Shown here piece after piece: positions 55,458 to 64,000 of a stretch of DNA of 64,000 bases. Both the position numbers and the translations under genes were made by a program. The stretch comes from Stachybotrys elegans. Lineage: Eukaryota > Ascomycota > Sordariomycetes > Hypocreales > Stachybotryaceae. Position 1 is the first letter of the stretch; the number at the start of each line of letters is the position of its first letter. Location of the stretch: assembly GCA_020746835.1 (NCBI GenBank), contig JAGPNK010000011.1, positions 434,001-498,000 on the forward strand, written 5' to 3'. The notes beneath the pieces were generated by a model. That model did no database searches and had not been told where the DNA came from. It saw only the letters and a program-made list of their open reading frames with translations.

Positions 55458-55793
55458 TTTGTTTGGTTTGAGATGAAGGCATCGACAAACCGCGCAAAGG
55501 TCAGATATATCAGGCAGAAAAAGCGAGGCTGACATGCATACACCGCTGGATTGTTGCCTAAAAGTGCACTTTCTGGACGAATCAGGCGCCTCCTTCTAGA
55601 TGATAGATGAAATATTGCAGGCACAGCTTATGGACTAGTCTCAACGGAACTGGACAATACATCACAATGTCCGTTGTGATGTTTACGGAAATTGTTATAG
55701 CTTTCATTGCTCTCCTTGCAGTCAGAGGATACAGTGAATCGTACTTGTTCATTATCATCTCATGCTAGTCCATCAATGCCACCATGGAAAAAT
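55458..55793. other. Intergenic region
   Basis: About 340 bases between two minus-strand genes: promoter of the ankyrin protein and 3' end of the SnoaL fusion gene. Nothing else seen. Confidence 0.5.
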
Positions 55794-57254
55794 CTAGCCC
55801 GAGGCACCACTGCCCCTCCACTCGGGAATCAAGGCATTATCTGCCTCGCCCTCCTCCGCCGCATCCCACCCTCGCAGGATCCTCCTGGCGGCCTTGCGCC
55901 CCACGACCGGCAGCCGCTCTACGCCCAGCTTCTTGACCGGCTCCGGCACAAGCTTAGGGTCCAGCAGGCCGACTTGCATCAGCACGCTCGCCTGGTCCCA
56001 GTACACGTGCTCGTGGTATAGCTTGCCTCCCCGTACGACAACAATGCTCACAATGATGACCTCGACGCGCTTGTCCGTCGCTGGCACGCCGGGGAGCATC
56101 CAGGGGATGGGCTCTGTGTGTTTGAAGGTCATGTGAAGCTCGTCCACCACGCGGTCTGCTCCAATGGTCCGCGATAGCAATGTCAGCTTCATGGACTTGG
56201 GGTTGGTGAAGAAGTCGGAGTAGAAGCGCTGGAGATCATCGGCTCCGATCCCGCCGGTGAGCGTCGGGATGTTGGTGACGTGAGGCGTCTTGTGTGTCGT
56301 GTACGCAGCAAGAGCCTGTCCAGGGTTGCGGGTGTAGAACTTGCCTACAACATTTTCCGTCAGCAAAGCCCCTACCCCCATCGTTCTCCAGAAAACAACA
56401 CTTACTCTGCATGTTTGACTCTAGAACAAGCTCCAAGTCCGGCTCATTGTTAAAGGCCTTGCGCGCCGTTGTCAAGCTCCGACTCCACGCCAGCTCGGCA
56501 GCCACGCGGTCATACTCCTCGACGTCGTGCTCTGCGAAGCCCGGCTCCGCGTTGTACGTGTAGCTCGGGTAGGCCAGGCGCAGCGTGCCGCCGGTGCCGA
56601 TGCCGCTCTGGATCTTCTTGCGCGTGGTGCGCCGCTTGCCCTGGATGCCCACCATCTGCGACTGCTTGGTCACGCCAATCTCCTCGCCAGCCGCTAGGTG
56701 CACGAGCGTCGTGATGCTGCTGGGAAAGCGGCCCTGAGGGTCGGGGATGGCGGTGGGGTAGTAGGCGATGAGCAGGCCGAGCTTGAACTCGGGGTTGTTG
56801 TCGACAATGTGGTAGTGCTCCAGGCATTGGGCTGCTGCATCGCCATACGCTTCAATACAGTTAGCATAGGAAAGGCCGAGGGGCTTTTTTTTAATTTTTA
56901 ATTTTTAATTTTTTATGGTGACTCACCGACAATCCCAAACGTCTCGCAGGGTGCATTGTGCTCCTTGCTCAGCAGCTGCAGCTTGCGAAGGTACTCGTTG
57001 CCACAGCTCTCCATGGAAAAGTACTCGACGTCGAATCCCTCATCGCGCCACTCGGCGAGCGTGAGCTGGTCAAAGTCGTCCGTCTCAGCCGTGACATACA
57101 GCTTGGGAGCAGAACGCGGGAACTTGCTGGACAAGTATTTTGGGTCGCGATGATTGGGTCCGTTGTCCGAGAGGATCTGGACGTTGCGGCCCTCGGACTC
57201 GGGGACCGCCGACTTGATGATGTCTGGCACGTTGAGGTTATTCATGAGCGACAT
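55794..57254 (-). CDS. Dienelactone hydrolase-like/SnoaL (NTF2-like) fusion protein
   Basis: Two-domain protein of 440 residues. Exons 57254-56927, 56849-56406 and 56344-55794, all phase-consistent. The N-terminal half resembles the alpha/beta fold of dienelactone hydrolases: LYVTAETDDFDQLTLAEWRD, then a nucleophile-elbow position reading VAYGDAA, where the family usually has Cys within a G-x-C-x-G turn. The catalytic residue therefore seems lost. The C-terminal half is a SnoaL-like NTF2 fold (GGIGADDLQRFYSDFF, RTIGADRVVDELHMTFKHTEPIPWMLPG, HEHVYWDQASVLMQVGLL). The fusion occurs in other filamentous fungi. Intron 1 holds an AT-only tract. Function is unknown; a binding or isomerase-type role is possible. 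Confidence 0.8.
56886..56916. repeat. AT-only tract in an intron of the SnoaL fusion gene
   Basis: T-rich sequence built of repeated TTTTTAA units inside the intron at 56850-56926. Low complexity, no other signal. Confidence 0.6.
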
Positions 57255-57920
57255 GGTGAAGACTATGTGGTGTAGATAGATTTACCAGGATTCATTTTCT
57301 CATCCAAGTTGTTGTATTGTTGTGATGGTCATCTGCTGTTTTGTAACGACGTGGTTGGGTTGTCCAAGTTGGACCGATTATGACATCATGGGTTTCCAAC
57401 TTGGCAGCAGGTTTGCGAAGCATCATTTGACAGCAGTTTCATCACAAGAGCGTTCCACATGATTATTAAGTAAACTCAATGTTCGCGTTTAGAACTCTCT
57501 CGAATTATCATCCTCGTCTAGCGTCATGTCAGTGATACATACTCCTTAACAGGATGAGGATTTAATGCTGCGGTCCGAGTGACAAGAATTGCCAACTCGA
57601 TCAGTTACGCAATAATTCGGTCATAGCCTCAACAATTTTAATGCCTTACAATCCGATTCGTACTGGGGGTATTGTGAGCCTCAATCTCCGAAAGCCTTCC
57701 TTGCAGCATAAACCTTCGTCCAGCGCCTGAAAACAGACCAAGCACGCCCTTTCGGGTACAAGACAGTCCACAATTGACAAGCGCGGCATTCATTACATTA
57801 TCGCAATCCCACACTAGCTGTAGGTGGGCGCTTCTGACCCATAGCCATCTGCTATAAAGTGTCCTTGGCTAGAATCTCTTGTCTTTGCTAAATGGTAGAG
57901 CATCTCAACTCGATTCCATC
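57255..57920. other. Divergent intergenic region
   Basis: Promoters of the SnoaL fusion gene and the ACT_3 gene. A TATAAA box for the latter is at 57853-57858. Confidence 0.5.
57853..57858 (+). promoter_or_regulatory. TATA box of the ACT_3 gene
   Basis: TATAAA 63-68 bases upstream of the ACT_3 start codon. Confidence 0.5.
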
Positions 57921-58343
57921 ATGCAGGATCCAGGTGAAAAGTCGCTCAATGCCCTTGTCGCAACACTGACCACAACGCTCTGGCCGACGACCTACGCCTT
58001 CGCTACCCTCAAGAATGAAGCCGACCTACCGCCGCTATCAGAAGTCCAGCTGCTCTTCCGCGAAACTGAGGGCATCACTATCATCACAAGCATGGACTAC
58101 GCCAAGTCACACCAGCTCAACTACTTTTTCCCCTGCAAGATGATCACGCTCAACGTCACGTCGAGCCTGGAAGCGGTCGGATTCATGGCGGTTGTCGCTA
58201 CCGAGCTGACCAAGTTGAACATGGGCTCCAACCCTGTGAGTGGCTTCTATCACGACCATTTGTTTGTCCCTGAAGGCCGGGAGCACGAGGCGGTGGAAAT
58301 ACTGGACAAGCTCGCAAAGAGCTGGGCTGCAAGGAGCATGTGA
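57921..58343 (+). CDS. ACT_3 (DUF2241) domain protein
   Basis: Small protein of 140 residues, one exon. The start at 57921 (MQDPGEKSLNALVATL) fits the family; an in-frame upstream codon at 57879 is not an ATG. Blocks typical of the double ACT-like fold are FATLKNEADLPPLSEVQLLFRETEGITIIT, then FPCKMITLNVTSSLEAVGFMAVV and FYHDHLFVPEGREHEAVEIL. ACT domains bind amino acids or other small ligands; this single-domain group has no established function. An out-of-frame ATG at 57892 overlaps the start and could reduce translation if it is in the transcript. Convergent with the pyrroline-5-carboxylate reductase gene. Confidence 0.88.
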   Translation: MQDPGEKSLNALVATLTTTLWPTTYAFATLKNEADLPPLSEVQLLFRETEGITIITSMDYAKSHQLNYFFPCKMITLNVTSSLEAVGFMAVVATELTKLNMGSNPVSGFYHDHLFVPEGREHEAVEILDKLAKSWAARSM

Positions 58344-58462
58344 GCAATGTGACAGTGCCAATCATGTATCTAGCCCGTGGAAATGACATGAATCATTTTT
58401 TTCTCCGTTTATCTATGCCGTGTCCATGTGATCACCTAGTTTCTTTTATTTTCCCGTGACGC

Positions 58463-59362
58463 TCATTGCTTGGACAGCTCCTGGGCGCGGTTAGTTGCCG
58501 CCTTGACAGCCTCGTCCACAATCTTCTCGAACCCGAGCGACTCAAACGTCTGCAGGGCGGCATATGTGGTGCCCTTGGGGCTGGTAACGTTGATGCGAAG
58601 CTGGCTGGGCGAGTCTGACGATTCGACCAGCATCTTTCCGGCGCCCAGGCACGTCTGCTTGGCCAGGCGAGCGGCCTGCTCCTCGGGCATTCCCAGGGCC
58701 GTGGCGCTCTTGATGAGGTGCTCCACCATGTTGAAGAAGTACGCAGGTCCGGAACCTGTAGTAGGTTAGCTATCGCGAAGAAAAGATCAGGCAAACAAGG
58801 GATCCGTACCTGACAGACCAGTGACGATGTCGATGAGCTCTTCCTTGTGCACCCACTCGGTGGCCTTGCTCACGCTGCTCATCAGAGCAGTGACCAGATC
58901 CTTCTCCTCCTGGGTCACATCGCTGCCGGCAAACAGACCAGAGGCGCCCTCTCCGACGAGAGCGGGCGTGTTGGGCATGACGCGGACGACGTGCGAGGTG
59001 CGGCCGTCGCTAGTCTTGGACCACTCGACGATGCTCTCGAGCGTGATGCCTGCGGCGATGGACACGACGACGGGCAGGGCCGAGCGATCGGTCCAGGCGG
59101 GGCCCAGCTCCTGGCAGACGCCCTTGGCAACCTGGGGCTTGACGGCAAGGATGACGACGTTGGCGTCCTTTGCGGCCTCGACGTTGGAGGTGGTGGTGGG
59201 CACGCCCATGGCGTCGAGCTTCTGGCGGTTGACGTCCCAGGGCTCCGAGACGATGATGTTCTGCTTGGAGATGCCCTTGCTGACGAGGCCGGTGATGATG
59301 GCCGAGGCCATGTTGCCGCCGCCAATGAAGGCGACCTTGCTCGACTCGAGAGAGGAAGACAT
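58463..59362 (-). CDS. Pyrroline-5-carboxylate reductase
   Basis: Last enzyme of proline synthesis (EC 1.5.1.2), reducing pyrroline-5-carboxylate to proline with NAD(P)H; 281 residues, likely cytosolic. Exons 59362-58810 and 58755-58463. The N-terminal Rossmann motif is VAFIGGGNMASAI, followed by ILAVKPQ and VVRVMPNTPALVGEGASG. The intron falls inside the signature TGLSGSGPAYFF, whose restoration confirms the splice sites. The C-terminal block MPEEQAARLAKQTCLGAGKM and VTSPKGTTYAAL complete the family pattern. The start at 59362 is preferred over an upstream open extension to 59524, which has no family character. It corresponds to yeast PRO3; the symbol is given by function, not by a name for this organism. 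Confidence 0.96.
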
Positions 59363-60449
59363 TTTGCGACAGCGGGTTTGTTTATGGGGATGCGACGGGA
59401 TGCGACGGGATGTGCGACGTAGTTGGTGATTGGGGATTTGCCGTGATCGGTGGTGGTTGATGGTTTGGGGCTCAAAAATCCCCTCCTCTAGCGTTGAGGT
59501 TATTCGCGAAGCGGGGTCAAACAAGTAAAAGACGGAGCGGCAAATGTTGCCCTGTGATGGTACAATTGAGACAAAGGCGGATGGAGAAAGAAGCCCTCCA
59601 AAATTAACAAAAATAAATATCTACCTATGCATCGTTATTCATTTGGCATAGGTCTGCTCCTGACGCAGTGCTGATGGCCCGTCGCCGAGGTCGGCCGCTC
59701 TCAAACGACATTTGCCACTCTCGGGCCTCATGCCATTGCAGGCCGTTGAGATGGATAATAATACGCTGCGCTACCAAAATCCACATTAGGCGAAGAATTC
59801 CTGGTCCTCTGCGACGTAGGCTGGGTTCCAATAGCAGCACACCCCTTTTACCTGACCGCAGGAAAGCAGACTATTGGCAAATTAGGCAGGGTGCTATGCA
59901 AAGTCATACTTGAAAAGTGCACTTTGCGGCTGAAGATGACCAGAGGCGCATGCCTATTCTGTCCCCTCATCTCTTGATCCGGGCTGGTCTAGGATACAAC
60001 CTGTAACATCGCCTTGGTCTGGGTATTTCATCAGCCTCTGGCATCCTGTATTTGGCTGGAAAAGATCAAACCCGCCCAGCACTCAGATGTCAGCCCCTAC
60101 TCGCCTGTACTGGACGAAGTGAGCGCCAAGGCACTGATTGGGTTGGTGCTTCCGTTCATCTTGATTTCAATCGTGCAACGACGACACATAGCGTGTGAAA
60201 GGGATCTGCAAGCCACCATGCATGCATGTTTCCTTTAATCTGCCTACATTATTAGTGATAGAGGCTTACTTCACTTGGCCTCCTGCAGCAGACATGCCTG
60301 AGGTGGGAGGAAATACAGGGTCAGGCTGGCCCCCAGTGAATGCATATAAGGCTGAGAAGCCGGATTTGCCCTTCCTAAATCCTCAATCCTACTCATTCCC
60401 TTTTCTGAAAAAGTAATACATAGCCCAACAGCCCCCTCTACTAGCAGCG
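59363..60449. other. Divergent intergenic region
   Basis: About 1.1 kb with promoters of the reductase and the surface-sensor gene. Nothing else recognised. Confidence 0.5.
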
Positions 60450-61477
60450 ATGCATCTCAACCATCGGGCCGGAGCAGTCGCCTGTTATCTTCTTGCATTG
60501 CAGCTATGGAGCGGCTTAGGCCTTTCGCAGACAACACAAGCACCCGAATTCATTGGCTACGTCGTTAGGAACAATGTCCCAGGTTCGTATACTCTGGCGC
60601 TCTTCGCCATCTCCTAAATGCTTACGGTACCGCATCAAGCTACGACGGCAATGTGCAACTTCCCTGGCATGGAGGCCATGTTTACGGGATCAATTCTATT
60701 CTGCGAATATACCACTGGTACAATCACTTGGATTCGTACCGGCTGTCGAGGCTCCAATGTCCTCTACTCATCATCAACCGACACGATGGCGGTAACCTGG
60801 TTTGTCACGCAACGTCCCCGTCCGCCCGCTTCTCGTCTCCTCTTCCTGAATCACTAATACGACGGAACAGCTCAGACGCATGTGTTCCCCTCACAGTAAT
60901 CGAGTCCTGGCCGTCTGGTGGAGAGACATGGACAATGTACGATTGTCTGAGCGTAGCCTCGCTGACAGAGCCCGTGGGCACTGTATATCGAGGTAGGACC
61001 GGAACCTCTCGAAACAACGACATTGCTGACTCAATCCCTCTGCCAGTTATCGACGCCCTTGATCTTTCAACACAGACCGATTCTGTCTCCACGGTTACGA
61101 CTGAACAATCTTCGGAGACTGCTACAGAGAGCAGTTCTATTACAACATCAAGTGGTACACCTTCAAGCCCGGCACCAGAGACCGATGACGATTCCGATAA
61201 CGGTTCGGATGGAAATAACGGAGGGCTTAGTGATGGACAAATAGCTGGGGCTGTCGTTGGTCCTGTCTTATTCGTCGCGCTTGTCGCCGGCTTTTTGTGG
61301 TGGCGACGATGGGCACGGCGACGACAGCCACAGAGCCAGGTGCCCGACGTGCACGAGGCTGGTGACAAGACAGAAGCGCATACCGTCACCACTCCACCAC
61401 AAATGGAACGTCCCAGTGTAGTGGAGTTACCAGTTCACAGCAGACCGGCAGAGATGCAAGGAAGCTGCGATCGATGA
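60450..61477 (+). CDS. Single-pass cell-surface protein (WSC/Mid2-like layout)
   Basis: Membrane protein of 281 residues. Exons 60450-60582, 60640-60799, 60871-60992 and 61047-61477. The second intron uses a weak GTTTGT donor, the only one that keeps phase and joins MAVTC to SDACVPLTVIE. The third intron is 54 bases and readable through. Signal peptide (CYLLALQLWSGLGLS) is followed by a Cys-containing ectodomain (MCNFPGMEAM, LFCEYTTG, TGCRGSNVLYSS, YDCLSV), a Ser/Thr-rich stalk with an acidic end, one membrane helix (IAGAVVGPVLFVALVAGFLWW) and a basic cytoplasmic tail. This is the layout of fungal wall-stress sensors, but no named domain is certain. Function is unassigned. Confidence 0.75.
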
Positions 61478-62042
61478 AACCGAGACCAATGCATAGCCAT
61501 GAGGCAAGCGGACATCCAAGTCGGGGGCTGATTGCAGTGCAGCCGCATCTACTTCATTTAATCCATCAGGTTCTTTAGTCCTGGGGACTTTGACAACGTT
61601 ATACCTGACTATCGCCTCATTGTTTGACGTCGTTCTTTGGTACCGGGGGTACCGGCCGAGACGGATGGAGCAAACCTCCGCTGAAGCTACTGTACCCAAC
61701 CTCGGCGCTGCAAAAGCCCAGTTCGGGTCTTAGGATTCCCGACTAAACGCGGACAAGGTCTTGGCTTTCAGGACAGAGTGTGGTTGCTGTAATATAACTG
61801 GAGTCAGGGGCATGGGTGATGTCGTCGTGCCTGCAGGGCTTCACAGTGCTGACAGCCCTTGACCATTCATGAAGCCCATGCGCTGACAACGTTATTTCAG
61901 CCCGTCAACAGGCCGCGACTGGATCCTTCACGGCGTGGGAAACATGGGTAATTGCTGATGGCGATTTACCAACATGGAATAAAAGGTCTGTTTGCTCTTG
62001 CGCATCTCTTTAGACCCTTCCAAACTATTCTCATCTTTCGCC
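61478..62042. other. Intergenic region
   Basis: About 560 bases between two plus-strand genes. Nothing recognised. Confidence 0.5.
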
Positions 62043-63245
62043 ATGCGCTACCAACTCCTTCTCCTCGTCCTTCCACACTTTGCTTTCCATGTGGGAGCAT
62101 GTGGGCTCTCCCACAGGTCTATTGACTGGGCCCAATTGACTCGACAAAACAACGAGGCTCGCGCATTGCGCACACCCTGTTCAAATGGGAAGATTGTCAT
62201 TGATAACGTCCGGATATTCGATGGAGAAACCCTCCAGGGCCTTTCATCCGTCGTCATCGACGGAGATGTCATTGGCGACGATGCCACCGGCGCGACACAA
62301 CGAATTGATGGAGAGGGAGGCGTTCTTCTCCCCGGCTTCATCGACTCCCATACCCATCCTAACAGCATGGAGCATCTGGAGAGTCTGACAAGCCATGGCG
62401 TAACAACCGCCTTCAACATGGCGTGTTATTCTGCACCTCTTTGCAATTCAATGCAGCATCATCCGGGTTTGGTCGAGGTGCACTGGGGCACGACACCAGC
62501 CACAGTTCTCGGTAGCTCGGTCGGGAATACGATTCTGAATGTGACTTCGGATGAAAGTCTCCTCATTCATGGGGAGGAGGATGTCGAACGATGGGCCCAC
62601 CAACAGGCCAGCCGCGGCCCCGAGTTCTTCAAGATGGCGGCAGAACCTTCTGGTCCGTCGCAGGAAATACTGGATACCGTGGTACAATCAGCACACCGTC
62701 AAGGGAAGCAGGCCATTTGCCACGCCGCGACCCAGGCATCCCAGCGTCAGGCGCACCTCTCCGGGGCCGACCAGATCCATCACACACCCCTCGATGCGGC
62801 CGTTGACGAGCAACTTGCGCTTCAAGTTGTAGCCCAAGGTCAAGTCTCTGTACCTACTCTGTCGGTCATGAGACGCTTTGCTGCGCTGTTCGGCGCCAAC
62901 TACGCCGCGGCTCGAGACTCGGTCAAAGTCTACTATGATGCGGCCGTGCCCATTCTGGTAGGCACAGACGCCAACGAAGAAACCATCGCCAGCGTTGCAT
63001 TCGGCTCGTCGCTCCATGCTGAGCTTGTACTCCTGGCTGAGGCTGGCATGTCTAATGTACAAGTCCTCCGCTCGGCGACGGCTATTCCGGCAAGGCATTG
63101 GGGCCTTGACGACCGAGGTGTGATTGCACCAGGAAAAAGGGCAGACTTGGTGCTCATTCGCGGGAACCCCCTTGATAACATCACCGAAACACAGAACATT
63201 AGCCGCGTCTGGGTTAGGGGTATTGAGTATGCGCTCAAGAGTTAG
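62043..63245 (+). CDS. Secreted amidohydrolase
   Basis: Metal-dependent hydrolase of the amidohydrolase superfamily, 400 residues, one exon. The start at 62043 places a signal peptide at the N-terminus (MRYQLLLLVLPHFAFHVGA); an upstream in-frame codon at 61992 is not an ATG. Composite beta-sandwich strands flank the barrel (IVIDNVRIFDGETLQGLSS and, near the end, GVIAPGKRADLVLIRGNPL). Metal ligands are visible: HxH in FIDSHTHP, His in AICHAAT and IHHTPLD, and Asp in LVGTDANEE. The layout matches the imidazolonepropionase/prolidase-like branch common among secreted fungal enzymes. The substrate (amide, lactam or mycotoxin-like) is unknown. Confidence 0.9.
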   Translation: MRYQLLLLVLPHFAFHVGACGLSHRSIDWAQLTRQNNEARALRTPCSNGKIVIDNVRIFDGETLQGLSSVVIDGDVIGDDATGATQRIDGEGGVLLPGFIDSHTHPNSMEHLESLTSHGVTTAFNMACYSAPLCNSMQHHPGLVEVHWGTTPATVLGSSVGNTILNVTSDESLLIHGEEDVERWAHQQASRGPEFFKMAAEPSGPSQEILDTVVQSAHRQGKQAICHAATQASQRQAHLSGADQIHHTPLDAAVDEQLALQVVAQGQVSVPTLSVMRRFAALFGANYAAARDSVKVYYDAAVPILVGTDANEETIASVAFGSSLHAELVLLAEAGMSNVQVLRSATAIPARHWGLDDRGVIAPGKRADLVLIRGNPLDNITETQNISRVWVRGIEYALKS

Positions 63246-64000
63246 GTCCGCCAAGAGTTGTGAAGTCATAGGTCTCTTCAGAGAAGAACGGCCGCAGGAT
63301 TAACTTTACCAAGCATTGAGAATAGACCAGTCTCCTTTGAAACACTATCACAATCACCTTTACTAATGTTAGCTTCTGTCGGGTCTCACGTAGCTGGAAG
63401 AGGTCTATCACAACTCAGGTGCCACAAAGGTGGCAGTGATGGTAAATTGGAGTATTTGATGAGCGATGGCTGTTTGGCACTTTGGAATCCTGTGGTAATT
63501 TACATCAAATACCATTCCTGTTAAATGCAACGCGTAATTGCCAAGCCTGTCTCTGCCAGCCACGGGGCTTAGCACCATGCAAATATCATCTCCGGCACGA
63601 AACGCACGCTTTCCAGCGGGGTTCAGGCCGAAACAGATCCACAAACATGTGTGGCAAAAAGTCAATTCTGTTTTAGGTTGTCATCTGTATCTTTATTAGG
63701 CAAAGGTGGTGCTGGCTAGTTATACTTTCCGTCATCACAACGGGATCATCGTGAATATGGAGCCGAGCGCTTCCGATGATGCGCCATGGCTTTAGATCTA
63801 TCTAACGAAGATGGTATACGTTTGCCGTCGCTGCCATCAGGTGATCCAGGTTATCTGCTGGCGACTAGAAGAATTGACGGGCAAACGTAAAGCAATGAAG
63901 CGGTCGCATCGACCTCAAGTTTGTGTACAGACAACAAAGTACCAACCAACTTGCAAGCCTTCCCATCTCACCGAATCAGGATGGTAGATGCCGTCAAGGT
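63246..64000. other. Right-end intergenic region
   Basis: About 750 bases to the window edge. No gene or element recognised. Confidence 0.5.

Noticed and set aside
60450..61477. Frame giving a longer uninterrupted reading from 60653
   Set aside because: That frame lacks the cysteine-rich ectodomain. The spliced model gives a signal peptide, conserved-type Cys blocks and a continuous phase.

Overview
The window is nuclear DNA of a filamentous ascomycete, most likely a sordariomycete; a hypocrealean host is a guess from gene content, not from a search. The evidence is 45-180 base GT-AG introns with CTRAY branch sites, 1-6 exons per gene, long intergenic spaces and typical Pezizomycotina families: HET, cutinase, laccase, Zn2Cys6 regulators, STAND/ankyrin proteins and many MFS carriers. 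I rebuilt most gene models by hand from splice sites and reading phase. No CRISPR array, rRNA or intact transposon is visible. One tRNA (Thr, AGU) is present.

Layout. 1-4.4 kb: a left-truncated plant-type O-methyltransferase, a class I methyltransferase and a short-chain dehydrogenase (SDR), possibly the edge of a secondary-metabolite cluster. 4.9-8.9 kb: a HET protein with a hydrophobic C-terminus and a secreted cutinase. 9.8-14.3 kb: tRNA-Thr, an SDR and an anoctamin/Ist2-like membrane protein. 14.5-23.8 kb: a laccase, a regulator with both a C2HC finger and a Zn2Cys6 cluster, another SDR and a sugar transporter. 24.8-28.3 kb: a small secreted GPI-type protein and a decayed GH76 mannanase. 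29.1-37.3 kb: a 901-residue Zn2Cys6 regulator, a 3.4 kb gene-poor stretch and a three-repeat Myb protein. 38.7-49.6 kb: a zinc-ribbon orphan, two Dal5-type MFS carriers, a lipocalin-like protein and an amino acid permease. 50.7-63.3 kb: a Golgi-type glycosyltransferase, a STAND-N/ankyrin protein, a dienelactone hydrolase-like/SnoaL fusion, an ACT_3 protein, pyrroline-5-carboxylate reductase, a cell-surface sensor-like protein and a secreted amidohydrolase.

The most unusual signal is a short dispersed element seen twice. A 72-73 base core (about 93% identical) starts flush against long direct repeats (16 and 14 bases) at both sites, but the 3' part differs. One copy (27926-27998) sits inside the GH76 pseudogene, whose conserved protein sequence resumes exactly across the duplicated target. 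This proves an insertion, and the pattern resembles LINE-driven chimeric retroposition such as the WEIRD/MINE elements described in Magnaporthe.

Functionally the window mixes nutrient acquisition (cutinase, sugar, amide and amino acid carriers, secreted amidohydrolase), redox and secondary metabolism (OMT, SDRs, laccase), non-self or stress sensing (HET, STAND-ankyrin, surface sensor) and housekeeping (proline synthesis, tRNA). There is no evidence that these form one pathway.
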